Part shown: one piece after another, positions 38,594 through 47,188 of the stretch
How the letters are laid out: each line of letters starts with the position of its first letter
Numbering within the stretch: the stretch's first letter is position 1
Assembly (NCBI GenBank): GCA_964631235.1
Contig: CAZVZX010000012.1
Span: forward strand, 1-64,000
From: JARKPK01 sp964631235
Lineage (GTDB): Bacteria > Planctomycetota > Planctomycetia > Pirellulales > Thermoguttaceae
Length of the DNA stretch: 64,000 bases
Direction: 5' to 3'
Program-made: the position numbers and the translations under genes
Notes under the pieces: model-generated
Told to the model about the DNA's origin: nothing
Databases searched by the model: none
What the model saw: the letters and a program-made list of their open reading frames with translations, nothing else

Positions 38594-39394
38594 ATGTCTA
38601 TTGGTTTTGCTCGACGGGTGGCACTCACTCTTGCAGTCGCGATTGCGTCCGGCCTATTTGTTTCGGCGGCGCAGGCGGGGATTGTCGTTGACCTTCGCTT
38701 GAAGGGGGTGACAGGTACCGCGTTCCAGATTGTGGATACAAAGAAGGTTCAGTACACGTACGAAGGGTCTGGCAGTATCCAGTTTGAAGCCTGGGCGATA
38801 GTAACCGGTGCTCCGGGAAATAGCGCCTTAGAGGCATTTCAGTCCATTTATGGATCATTCTTGAGCTCGAATGTTGACGGTGGTGTGGTATTCGGCACGC
38901 TGAGTGGCTCGCTGACGCCAGTCTTCTTCAACGGGGGGGCGAGCGCAACAACGATCGGTGCAAGCGCGGATTTGGATGGAGACGGTGACCTCGATCTCGG
39001 ATCAAACAATATGTCGAACCCTTCGGATGGATGGATGTTCGCTCGGGCTAGTGCGATGCAGAATACGTCGAACGCCTCGAACACGCCACCCGAAGCATTT
39101 CAGGCCTTGGCCGATGGGGGGATCGCGATCAAGTTTGCTGATCTCACGTTCACACTTACCGGCGACGTTGGTGCGCCGCCAGTGACTGCGAAGACGAATC
39201 TGGCTTGGAATTCTATCCCCGATGGCACAGTCTATAACTCGGCAGTATGGCGGGAAGATGGCGTCAGCAAATCCCCCGCTATCGGTTCCACCATTCTCTC
39301 CACCGGGCCGATTGAGATCGTGCCCGAGCCGGCTTCGATCGCGTTGGTCACCCTGTTGGGCGCCGTCGCGTTGGTGTGGTTCCGTCGCCGATAG
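38594..39394 (+). CDS. PEP-CTERM exported protein, unknown function
   Basis: The 266-residue protein has a signal peptide (1-28, ending SAAQAG), a body rich in beta-strand-like Ser/Gly/Val sequence, and a PEP-CTERM tail (VPEPASIALVTLLGAVALVW, then FRRR). A calcium-loop-like DLDGDGDLDLG occurs at ~116-126. GGAGG sits 8-12 bases before ATG. The body (VVDLRLKGVTG, YEGSGSIQFEAWAIVTG) resembles other planctomycete PEP-CTERM proteins of unknown role. It probably shares a transcript with the dockerin gene, and a strong hairpin lies ~50 bases after the stop. Confidence 0.82.
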   Translation: MSIGFARRVALTLAVAIASGLFVSAAQAGIVVDLRLKGVTGTAFQIVDTKKVQYTYEGSGSIQFEAWAIVTGAPGNSALEAFQSIYGSFLSSNVDGGVVFGTLSGSLTPVFFNGGASATTIGASADLDGDGDLDLGSNNMSNPSDGWMFARASAMQNTSNASNTPPEAFQALADGGIAIKFADLTFTLTGDVGAPPVTAKTNLAWNSIPDGTVYNSAVWREDGVSKSPAIGSTILSTGPIEIVPEPASIALVTLLGAVALVWFRRR

Positions 39395-39758
39395 CCTCCC
39401 GGCATGACGGATAAACGCCTCCGCGTCTGAACGTCGAGCAAAACACCCAGGGCGGGTCGCCACGACCCGCCCTGGTTCGCTTTAACAGCCCGTCGAAGAA
39501 CCCAATGCCGGCTACCGCGGCCCGTCAATTGTCTGAGAGCACCCTGTTGCTGCGAATATGCAGTGGCGAGTTTTACAACGGGCTATGAAGCGCTGACGCG
39601 ACGGTGCGCGTCCCTCCTAGATAATGAGTCGTCGGATGCGGCGGAGCGCGTCGCTCCAATCGCATCAATTGGGCGAGATGCGACAGAGGGCGTCGGTCGA
39701 TAGCGTGCATGTTGGCGCAGGGCTTGGAGGGCCTCGCTCCATTGTGGCCGGGCAGGGC
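39395..39758. other. Intergenic region between two converging genes
   Basis: About 360 bases; apart from the terminator-like hairpin at 39447-39475 nothing is recognised. Confidence 0.5.
39447..39475. terminator. Terminator-like hairpin after the PEP-CTERM gene
   Basis: A perfect 13-bp stem: CCAGGGCGGGTCG (39447-39459) pairs with CGACCCGCCCTGG (39463-39475), with a 3-base loop, followed by TTCGCTTT. It is very stable and placed ~50 bases after the stop. Confidence 0.65.
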
Positions 39759-40004
39759 TTACCGAGCAACGAAGAACCTTGCGTCGGTTCCGCCGGGCCC
39801 GATCACCAACCGCACGGGCCGGGCGCAGCGCGGGCATCGTCCCTCGTAGGCGGTGCCCTCGCGATTCAGATAGATGCGCAGATAAACCCCGCAGCACGCG
39901 AACTGCACGCCGACATAACGGCGCGGCGAATCGATTGTTTCGCGTTGATCGGCTCGGCCGTCGCGGGGCGGCTCGCTGCTCAGATCGAGTTGTTCGCCGG
40001 GCAT
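39759..40004 (-). CDS. Small conserved Cys-motif protein next to scpB
   Basis: This 81-residue protein carries a compact zinc-ribbon-like pattern: FACCGVYLRIYLNREGTAYE, then GRCPRCARPVRLVIGPGGTD and ARFFVAR. Two Cys pairs (CC and CPRC) about 20 residues apart are preserved together with GTAYEG and IGPGGTD, which I recall as common in short planctomycete proteins. It starts 51 bases after the end of scpB on the same strand, so the two are likely co-transcribed. It looks like a structural metal-binding protein; no function is known to me. An N-terminal ~28-residue polar stretch may not all be translated. Confidence 0.68.
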   Translation of the reverse strand: MPGEQLDLSSEPPRDGRADQRETIDSPRRYVGVQFACCGVYLRIYLNREGTAYEGRCPRCARPVRLVIGPGGTDARFFVAR

Positions 40005-40055
40005 GGGGGTGCATCCTTTCGTTGGCAGACGCTGCGGAAAACGCCGCGCCGCCGG

Positions 40056-40928
40056 TCAATCGCGCGGCAGATCGTCGAGCGATTCCAGCCCGAAGAGCCG
40101 CAGGAAACGTTCCGTCGTGTAATATTGGGCCGTTCGTCGCGGTCCGGCGCGCTCGATCCTGAGCAGTTGGCGGTGGACCAATTGCGAGAGCACATGCCCG
40201 CTGGGTTTTCCCCGCAGCTTGTTGATCTCTTCGGCGGTGAGCGGCTGTTGATAGGCGACGATCGCGAGGATGTCGATGGCCGCTTGTGAAAGACGCACCT
40301 CGCGCATCTTGCCGTAGAAGCGATTGCGCAACGGGGCGAACTCGGGCCGCAAACGCAGGCGATAGCCGCTTCCTTCGGAAACGATGGCGTACGGTCGGCC
40401 GTCGGCTGCGTAGCGTGCGTTCAGTTCATCGACCAGCCCGGCGATCTCGCCCGGCGCGACGCCGCGCATCAGCTCGGCCGCGCGGGCCGGCGTGAGCGGC
40501 GAGCCGTCGCGATTGCCGACGAAGAGCATCGCCTCAAGCACCGAGGCGGGGGTAATCGGGCAGGCGTCGTCGATTTCATCGGCGTCTTCCGGGGGCGAGT
40601 CGGGCGGGCAGTCTTCCGTCGCAACCGATTCGCCCTTCGGACCGCCGTGCAATTCGCCGGCGTTCGCGCGGCGTTCTCGAAAGATTGCCGAGCCGCGTTG
40701 CAATGGGGCGCCGGCGTTCAAGTTGCCGCCTGGTGACGACGCCTCGACCGCTTGGGCCTCGGAAGCACTGCCGGCCGTTGCGGCGGGGCGTTCGCCCGTC
40801 GCGGCTGATTGTTCGCCGCCGGCCGGCGCGCCCCCGCCCATGGCCTGGGCGAAGGCGGCAGCCAGCTCTTCGAGCGAAATGCCCGGCGGCGGTTCCGGAG
40901 GTTGCGGGAATGATCGGTCGGCAGCCAT
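40056..40928 (-). CDS. scpB: Segregation and condensation protein B
   Basis: ScpB is the winged-helix partner in the SMC-ScpA-ScpB chromosome condensation complex. The conserved core occupies the C-terminal ~175 of 290 residues: VLEAMLFVGNRDGSPLTPAR, EIAGLVDELNARY, YRLRLRPEFAPLRNRFYG, LSQAAIDILAIVAYQQPLTA, EINKLRGKPSGHVLSQLVHR and RTAQYYTTERFLRLFGLESL. The N-terminal ~115 residues are a Pro/Ala/Gly/Glu-rich extension that is not part of the family fold. ATG 40928 is used; an in-frame GTG at 40949 is the alternative. scpA is not in the window. Confidence 0.9.
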   Translation of the reverse strand: MAADRSFPQPPEPPPGISLEELAAAFAQAMGGGAPAGGEQSAATGERPAATAGSASEAQAVEASSPGGNLNAGAPLQRGSAIFRERRANAGELHGGPKGESVATEDCPPDSPPEDADEIDDACPITPASVLEAMLFVGNRDGSPLTPARAAELMRGVAPGEIAGLVDELNARYAADGRPYAIVSEGSGYRLRLRPEFAPLRNRFYGKMREVRLSQAAIDILAIVAYQQPLTAEEINKLRGKPSGHVLSQLVHRQLLRIERAGPRRTAQYYTTERFLRLFGLESLDDLPRD

Positions 40929-41007
40929 GCCTGCTCTGCGTACGCTCACCAGAGATGTTCGGTCGGCCGGTGATTCGCCGCATAGTGCGGCGCCCCCACG
41001 GCTTTGT

Positions 41008-42429
41008 TTACACTTCGTTGGGCACGACGAACGGGGCGCGGTACTCGCGCGTCAGCAGTTTGTTCGCTTCGTCGTCGCCGATGAACTTTTCGGCCGCCGG
41101 GTCGAACTTGAGGAACCGCCCGACGCGGTACTTCGTGTCGGTCAACGAAACGCCGTTGTCTTTGAGATGTTCTTGCATTTGAGCGAAGGCTTCGGTTGCC
41201 GCGGCGTTTCCGGCAAAGGCCTGCACTCGGCGGTCGAAGGGCACGTCTTCGCCCAAGCGATACGAGATGTTGGCCAGGTGGCACAACGCGGCCGAGTAAT
41301 GCCCTTCGAGGATGTGGGCGTCGAGTTCGTCGGCCTTGCGGCTGCGGACGCATTGGATGAAGTTGTCGAAGATGCCCTTGCCGGGCCCGCGCGGGGCGAT
41401 GGGGCTTTTTACGCCCGGATGCACGGCCGGGGCCGGCGGGTTCCACGACGCCTTCGCGTCGAACACTTGGTTGTTGCCCACCTTGCCCTCGGTCGGCAGG
41501 CCGCGCACCTCGAATAACAGCAGCACGCCGTCGAAGTCGAAGATGGCGATTTGGGTGTTCGGGGTTTGACCCTGATCGGTGTAGCCGAACCGCCCGCCCA
41601 CGCTGATCACGCTTCGGGGCAAGGTGGCGCCGGGGATGACCCAGCGGGCGACATCCATCTCATGCACGCCCTGGTTGCCGATATCGCCGTTGCCGGTATC
41701 CCAGAACCAGTGCCAATTGTAGTGAACCAGATTGCGATGGAACGGCTGCTGAGGCGCCGGGCCGAGCCAGATGTTGAAGTCGAGCGTGCTCGGCGGCTGT
41801 TCCTCGGGCTTGACGCCGATGCTGGCGCGACGCTTGAAACACGTTCCCCGCGAAACGAGCAGTTTGCCGCGTTTTCCTTCGGCGATTTCCTTGGCCAATT
41901 GCCAGGTGCTGCCGCTGCGTTTTTGGGTGCCGTGCGAAACGATGCGGTTGTACTTTTTGGCCGCTTCGACGCATTTTCGCCCTTCAAATACGTTGTGGCT
42001 GCACGGCTTTTCGACATACACATCTTTGCCCGCCTGGCAGGCCCAAATCGTGATCAACGAGTGCCAGTGATTGGTCGTGGCCACGGAAACAGCGTCGAGT
42101 TCTTTGTCTTCGAGGGCCTTGCGGATGTCTTGAACGCATTTCGGCGTGACGCCGGTTTTCTTTTTGATTGCTTCGCTTCGTGCCTCGAACAAGGTGCTAT
42201 CGGGATCGATCAAGTAAGTGACTTGAACGTTTTCGATTTTCAGATATTCGCCGATGTGCGCGTTGCCGCGGCCGTGGATGCCGGCCACGCCGACGCGAAT
42301 CGTGTCGTTAGCGCCGAGCACGCGGCCCGACGCTTTCGTGCCGGCGATCGTAAAGCTGGTGGCGATGCCCGCCGATGCGGCGGCCTTGAGCAAAGTGCGG
42401 CGAGAGATGCGTTGTGCGGGGTTGGTCAT
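41008..42429 (-). CDS. Tat-exported Gfo/Idh/MocA-family oxidoreductase
   Basis: An NAD(P)-dependent sugar or polyol oxidoreductase family protein of 473 residues. It starts with a twin-arginine signal (ISRRTLLKAAASAGIATSF). The Rossmann part follows with RVGVAGIHGRGNAHIGEYL, the family motif AGKDVYVEKPCSHNVFEGRK, and KYNRIVSHGTQKRSG. The C-terminal part has GNGDIGNQGVHEMDVARWV, as in the bacterial Gfo/Idh/MocA proteins that abound in planctomycetes. AGGAGG lies 7 bases upstream of ATG 42429, which decides the start; the frame is open further upstream but without a signal. The substrate is unknown. Confidence 0.9.
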   Translation of the reverse strand: MTNPAQRISRRTLLKAAASAGIATSFTIAGTKASGRVLGANDTIRVGVAGIHGRGNAHIGEYLKIENVQVTYLIDPDSTLFEARSEAIKKKTGVTPKCVQDIRKALEDKELDAVSVATTNHWHSLITIWACQAGKDVYVEKPCSHNVFEGRKCVEAAKKYNRIVSHGTQKRSGSTWQLAKEIAEGKRGKLLVSRGTCFKRRASIGVKPEEQPPSTLDFNIWLGPAPQQPFHRNLVHYNWHWFWDTGNGDIGNQGVHEMDVARWVIPGATLPRSVISVGGRFGYTDQGQTPNTQIAIFDFDGVLLLFEVRGLPTEGKVGNNQVFDAKASWNPPAPAVHPGVKSPIAPRGPGKGIFDNFIQCVRSRKADELDAHILEGHYSAALCHLANISYRLGEDVPFDRRVQAFAGNAAATEAFAQMQEHLKDNGVSLTDTKYRVGRFLKFDPAAEKFIGDDEANKLLTREYRAPFVVPNEV

Positions 42430-43148
42430 GGATCGACCTCCTGGGGTGGGACCAGTGACGGGGAAGACGTTTGGGCGCCTCGATCGGTGGTTGCCGCCGG
42501 ATGCCGGCGTCGCCGGTAGGGGCATCCGCGGCTGCCGGCGGGCCCGGCGACGGAACGCCGCCACGGGTATTACACCGCGCCGCCGGCTCGATGTCCAGCG
42601 CCGCGCATGCCGATCGACACCTTGACGAACCGGCAGCCGCGGTAAACAATACCCGAGTCTTTTTCGGGAAATCGAACCACAAGGCGGCATGGCCGCCGAC
42701 AAGAACGGTGCTACCGCACCGAGCCAAGAGCCCGCTCCCGTTGGTCGCTAGGGTTTGGTCCGGAGAACGAGTGGTCCGGGTTCGTGGCGCCAGGGGCCGG
42801 TTTGTGGTTTTCCGCTGCCGGACGAAAGACGCGATTGAGGTGATGGACTGCGGGCGTCATTGCGGGTCGATGCGATCGGCGCACCGACCCGAACGGCGAG
42901 CGGACCGGACTGAAATGGCCGACGTTCTCTCTGCGTACTTGCTGACCGCTGGGCTTTGTTGGGCCGGCGATTGGGTTGCGCCTGCGCCCGGCTTCTGCGT
43001 GTCGTTCGTGCGTTTGCGGCGGTGTTCCGCCTGCCTTGCGCCGGGGCCGATGGTTCGGCTCGTTCCAGGTGCCGAATCGGTGGTTTGCGGGCCGCTGCGG
43101 CGGTGACAGAATTGGTGTGATGTCGAGCAATACAGGGTGTTGTCGCTT
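42430..43148. other. Intergenic region between the Gfo/Idh/MocA gene and pntA
   Basis: About 720 bases between divergent genes. No credible gene; the long frames on both strands have no family content. It should contain the promoters of both flanking transcripts, which I could not place. Confidence 0.5.
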
Positions 43149-44306
43149 ATGAAAATCGCAGTTGTTCGCGAGAGCTTTCCCGGCGAAAAGCGCGTGGCGT
43201 TGACCCCGGCGGCAGTCGCCCCGTTGATCAAGTCGGGGCACGAGGTGGTGGTCGAGGAACAGGCCGGAATCGCGGCCGGGTACCCAGATGCGCAGTATCG
43301 CGACAAGGGCGCACGATTGGCCTCACGGGCCGAATGTTTCGCCTCGGGCGACGTTTTGTTGCAAGTGCGCGCCGCCGGGGCGAACACGAAGACCGGAGCG
43401 GCCGACCTGCCGTTGTATCGTTCGGGACAAGTCGTCATCGCCATGTGCGACCCGCTGGGCGAACGCCGCGCGGCCGAGGAGCTGGCGGCGCGGGGAGTGG
43501 TGTTGTTCGCGCTGGAATTGGTGCCCCGCATCACGCGAGCACAAAGCATGGACGTGCTGTCGTCGATGGCCACGGTGGCCGGTTATCGGGCCGTGCTTTT
43601 GGCGGCGATTCATTTGCCGCGGCTGTTTCCGATGATGATGACGGCGGCGGGCACGCTTTCGGCAGCCAAGGTGTTCATTGTCGGGGCGGGCGTGGCGGGC
43701 TTGCAGGCGATTGCCTCGGCGAAGCGATTGGGGGCAATCGTGTCGGCCTACGACGTGCGCCCGGCCGTCAAAGAGCAAGTTCAGAGCTTGGGCGGCAAGT
43801 TCGTGGAAATGCCGTTAGACACAAAGCAGGCCGAAGGCAAGGGCGGCTATGCGCAAGAGCTGGGCGAAGAGTTCTATCGCAAACAACGGGAACTGATGGC
43901 CCGCGTGGTGGCCGAAAGCGATGTGGTGATTACCACGGCGGCGATTCCGGGCAAACGGTCGCCGGTGCTGGTGACGGCCGAGATGGTTGCGACGATGGCA
44001 ACGGGCTCGGTGATCGTCGATTTGGCGGCCGAGCGCGGCGGCAACTGCGAGTTGACCAAGGCGGACGAGATCGTGCAGGTCCATGGGGTGACGATCCTCG
44101 GCCCGACGAATTTGCCGTCGGAGGCGCCGTATCATGCGAGCCAGATGTTCGCCAAGAACATTACGAACTTTTTGAACAACCTGGCGCCCAAAGGCGCGAT
44201 GACGATCAACATGGAAGACGAGATCATCCGGGAAACGCTGGTCGCCCGCGATGGAAAAATCGTCCATCCGCGATTGATCGAGCAGCCGGCGGGCGGCGCC
44301 TCGTGA
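43149..44306 (+). CDS. pntAA: NAD(P) transhydrogenase subunit alpha part 1 (NAD-binding, soluble)
   Basis: Domain I of the proton-translocating transhydrogenase, which binds NAD(H) on the cytoplasmic side. The chain of 385 residues shows MKIAVVRESFPGEKRVALTP, SSMATVAGYRAVLLAA, VFIVGAGVAGLQAIASAKRL (NAD-binding Rossmann loop), VSAYDVRPAVKEQVQSLGGK, GGYAQELGEEF, ITTAAIPGKRSPVLVTAEMV and VDLAAERGGNCELT. It ends before the membrane part, which is a separate gene 221 bases downstream. This gives the three-subunit layout seen in Rhodospirillum, unlike the two-subunit E. coli enzyme. ATG 43149 matches the family N-terminus; an in-frame TTG at 43137 is not needed. Confidence 0.94.
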   Translation: MKIAVVRESFPGEKRVALTPAAVAPLIKSGHEVVVEEQAGIAAGYPDAQYRDKGARLASRAECFASGDVLLQVRAAGANTKTGAADLPLYRSGQVVIAMCDPLGERRAAEELAARGVVLFALELVPRITRAQSMDVLSSMATVAGYRAVLLAAIHLPRLFPMMMTAAGTLSAAKVFIVGAGVAGLQAIASAKRLGAIVSAYDVRPAVKEQVQSLGGKFVEMPLDTKQAEGKGGYAQELGEEFYRKQRELMARVVAESDVVITTAAIPGKRSPVLVTAEMVATMATGSVIVDLAAERGGNCELTKADEIVQVHGVTILGPTNLPSEAPYHASQMFAKNITNFLNNLAPKGAMTINMEDEIIRETLVARDGKIVHPRLIEQPAGGAS

Positions 44307-44527
44307 CGTTCGCGGAACCGAATAGAAGCGCGAAGACAAGAACGCGGCTCGATTGGGGACTGCGTGCAGTCGGCCGGTTCTGCGACTGTGGGAAATGATT
44401 GAGGCAACGCGCCGGCGTTGAACACCGCGGCATTGATCCGCAGATGAGAATCGATCCGGCAATTCGGGCAATGCGGCGGGGCGATCAGGCGAAGCAAAAT
44501 GGGGTGGATTCCTTCGGAGCATTGAAC

Positions 44528-44917
44528 ATGAGTTGGGCTTTCCTTCAACACGGTTGGCTTTGGGCCGCCGAGGCAGCGGCCGCGGCGAGTGAAACGGCGG
44601 CGGCCGAGGCATCGGGACCGGCGCCGATCGTCATCAACGTGGCGATCTTCGTGCTGGCGTGTTTCGTCGGTTACGAGGTGATCACCAAGATTCCGCCGCT
44701 GCTGCACACGCCGCTGATGTCGGGGTCGAATGCGATTTCGGGCATCACGCTGGTCGGCTCGTTGGTGGTCGCCGGCAGCGGGTTTGCGGCCCTGTGGTCG
44801 CGCGACGCGCTGATTTCCGCGTTGGGCTTCTTCGCCGTGCTGTTCGCCACGATCAACGTGGTGGGCGGCTTCGTGGTGACCGATCGCATGCTGGGGATGT
44901 TCAAGCGGAAGGACTGA
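44528..44917 (+). CDS. pntAB: NAD(P) transhydrogenase subunit alpha part 2 (membrane)
   Basis: The small membrane subunit, 129 residues. After an Ala-rich N-terminal stretch come three transmembrane segments: INVAIFVLACFVGYEVI, GITLVGSLVVAGSGFAAL and ALGFFAVLFATINVVGGFVV. The motifs VPxxLHTPLMSxxNAISGI (here IPPLLHTPLMSGSNAISGI) and VTDRMLGMFKRKD are diagnostic. ATG 44528 has GGAG 7 bases upstream; the frame extends upstream without membrane features. pntB starts 3 bases after the stop codon, so the two genes are tightly coupled. Confidence 0.94.
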   Translation: MSWAFLQHGWLWAAEAAAAASETAAAEASGPAPIVINVAIFVLACFVGYEVITKIPPLLHTPLMSGSNAISGITLVGSLVVAGSGFAALWSRDALISALGFFAVLFATINVVGGFVVTDRMLGMFKRKD

Positions 44918-44920
44918 GCA

Positions 44921-46327
44921 ATGCAACAGAACGTGATTTACTTGGCCTATCTGGCCGCTGCCGTGTTGTTCATCTTCTGCTTGAAGATGCTCACTCATCC
45001 GCGAACCGCCGTGCGCGGCAACCTCATCGGCGCATTGGGAATGCTGATTGCCGTGGCGGCCACCGTGCCGCTGTTGATCGACGAGGCCCGGGGCCGCTCG
45101 CTGCTGACGACCTACGGCGTGCTGTTGGCGGCCGTGGGCCTGGGCGCGGTGATCGGCGCCCTGTTGGCCCTGAAAGTGCGGATGACCGCCATGCCGCAAA
45201 TGGTGGCGCTGCTCAACGGGTTCGGTGGCGGTGCTTCGGTGTTGGTGGCGGCGGCCGAACTGCTGCGGCGGCAGCAGGCGGCGTCGATCGACGTTGCCAT
45301 CGCCACGGTGGCCTCGGGCGTGATCGGAGCGGTTACCTTCTGGGGCAGCTTGGTGGCCTTCGCCAAACTGGAAGAACTCAAGTGGTTCCGCAAGCCGATT
45401 CACTATCCCGCTCAACAGCCGATTAATGCGGTGTTGGGCCTGATTGCCCTCGGACTGTGCTGCTGGGGCGTGTACGACCCGTCGAACGTGGTCGTCTATG
45501 CGCTGCTGGTGCTGGTGTGCTCGATTCTCGGGCTGACGTTGGTCAACCCGATCGGCGGGGCCGATATGCCGGTGGTCATTGCGATGCTCAACTCGTACTC
45601 CGGATTGGCGGCGGCGGCCACAGGCTTCGTAATTAATAATGCCGTGCTGATCGTTTCGGGCGCGTTGGTGGGGGCCTCGGGCGTCATCCTTTCGCAGTTG
45701 ATGTGCAAAGCGATGAATCGCTCGCTGTTGAACGTGATTTTCGGCGTGTTCACGGCCGAGGAGGACAAGTCGAAGGCCGACGAAATCTACGGCGGCAAGG
45801 TGAAAGCCACCTCGCCGGAAGAAATCGCCATGCTGCTCGACTCGGCCCAACGCGTTGTGATTGTGCCCGGCTACGGTATGGCGGTCGCCCAAGCCCAACA
45901 TGCGGTGGGCGACTTGTGCGATCTGCTCGAGTCTCGCGGCATCACGGTGGAGTTCGCCATTCATCCGGTGGCCGGACGCATGCCCGGGCACATGAACGTG
46001 CTTTTGGCCGAGGCAGAGGTGGATTACGACAAACTGAAGGAGATGGACGAAATCAACCCGACGATGGGCCAGGTGGATGTGGCGATGGTCATCGGCGCCA
46101 ACGACGTGGTGAACCCACTGGCTCGGACCGATCCGAAAAGTCCGATCGCCGGGATGCCGATCATCGATGTCGATAAGGCGCGAACCGTGATCGTCGTCAA
46201 GCGAAGCCTCAGCCCGGGCTTCGCCGGCATTCCTAATCCGCTGTTTGCCGCCGATAACACGCTGATGTACTTCGCCGACGGCAAGAAGGCGATCTTAGAC
46301 TTAGTCAGCGCGATCAAGCAGGGCTGA
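44921..46327 (+). CDS. pntB: NAD(P) transhydrogenase subunit beta
   Basis: The 468-residue beta subunit couples hydride transfer from NADH to NADP+ to proton entry. Eight to nine membrane segments (residues ~5-280) include MPQMVALLNGFGGGASVLV and the domain II sequence GGADMPVVIAMLNSYSGLAA. The NADP(H)-binding domain III follows: IVPGYGMAVAQAQHAVGDL, EFAIHPVAGRMPGHMNVLLA, VIGANDVVNPLARTDPKSPI and VIVVKRSLSPGFAGIPNPLF. All are the classic PntB signatures. It completes the pntAA-pntAB-pntB operon. Confidence 0.95.
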   Translation: MQQNVIYLAYLAAAVLFIFCLKMLTHPRTAVRGNLIGALGMLIAVAATVPLLIDEARGRSLLTTYGVLLAAVGLGAVIGALLALKVRMTAMPQMVALLNGFGGGASVLVAAAELLRRQQAASIDVAIATVASGVIGAVTFWGSLVAFAKLEELKWFRKPIHYPAQQPINAVLGLIALGLCCWGVYDPSNVVVYALLVLVCSILGLTLVNPIGGADMPVVIAMLNSYSGLAAAATGFVINNAVLIVSGALVGASGVILSQLMCKAMNRSLLNVIFGVFTAEEDKSKADEIYGGKVKATSPEEIAMLLDSAQRVVIVPGYGMAVAQAQHAVGDLCDLLESRGITVEFAIHPVAGRMPGHMNVLLAEAEVDYDKLKEMDEINPTMGQVDVAMVIGANDVVNPLARTDPKSPIAGMPIIDVDKARTVIVVKRSLSPGFAGIPNPLFAADNTLMYFADGKKAILDLVSAIKQG

Positions 46328-46544
46328 TGCCTTGCGGACAGGTTCAGACGCTGCAACGTTTTTCGTTGGCGGTGCCACCGGCCGGAACGGCCCGGGGAAT
46401 CTCACCGAAAAGCCCCATGAGTGATTTTGCGACCGGTGAATTCCTCTTCGGCTGATTCGTCGGTGATTGACCGGTCGAGGTCGAATCCGGCAAGGGCCAC
46501 TGTGCGAACGATAGGGTAACTCAAGAGGAAGGAGTTGCCCGATC

Positions 46545-47174
46545 ATGTCTCATGCACTCAAGTTCGCGCTGGTTGTCGGCGGTTTGTTTTCGGTCGCGGT
46601 GTTGGGCGGTGCGTTGGGGGCCGCCGACGATTCTCAAGGAGGCTCAACGGCTGAGTTTCGCCCGATCAAAGAGGCCGAGTTGCCCGAGGGCTTTCCCGCT
46701 TATACTCCGGTCGGAACGATCGAAGTGAAGCAGTATCCGGCGATGAGGAAGGCCGTAGCGGACGGTTCGAATCGGTTCTGGTCGCTCTTTCGCCATATCA
46801 AGTCGAACAACGTGGCGATGACCGCACCGGTGGAGATGCGCATGGGCGACGCGAAGGCGCCGACGGGCCGCGAGGAGTCGATGGCCTTCTTCTACGAACG
46901 CGCAGATCAGGGGTCGCCGGGCCCCGCTGGTGGGGTTGCGGTGGTTGACGACGAGGCGTTGACGGTAGTCAGCATCGGATGCCGCGGTCGGCGTACAGCC
47001 GAATCGGTCGAAAAGGCACGGCGTCAGCTCCTCGAATGGATCGCGGCCCGAAGCGATCAGTACGAAATCGCCGGTCCGTTGCGGGTGATGGGCTACAATT
47101 CGCCGTTCGTGCCGACGAACCGCCAATTCTACGAAGTTCAGATCCCTATTGCTGTGAAGGCTCCCGCTCGATGA
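46545..47174 (+). CDS. SOUL family haem-binding protein
   Basis: The 209-residue protein has a signal-like N-terminus (LKFALVVGGLFSVAVLGGAL). The SOUL/HEBP domain follows: IEVKQYPAMRKAVADG, FWSLFRHIKSNNVAMTAPVE (the family's conserved block for MTAPVxM), MAFFYERADQG, and GYNSPFVPTNRQFYEVQIPI at the end. SOUL proteins bind haem or tetrapyrroles in eukaryotes; in bacteria the role is unclear. AAGGAG lies 9 bases upstream of the ATG. It converges with the alpha-galactosidase gene with only 14 bases between the stops. Confidence 0.85.
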   Translation: MSHALKFALVVGGLFSVAVLGGALGAADDSQGGSTAEFRPIKEAELPEGFPAYTPVGTIEVKQYPAMRKAVADGSNRFWSLFRHIKSNNVAMTAPVEMRMGDAKAPTGREESMAFFYERADQGSPGPAGGVAVVDDEALTVVSIGCRGRRTAESVEKARRQLLEWIAARSDQYEIAGPLRVMGYNSPFVPTNRQFYEVQIPIAVKAPAR

Positions 47175-47188
47175 TTGATCGCTCGGTC

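Noticed and set aside
44132..45991. Minus-strand open frame of 619 residues opposite the pnt operon
   Set aside because: His/Gln/Arg-rich shadow of the transhydrogenase genes.
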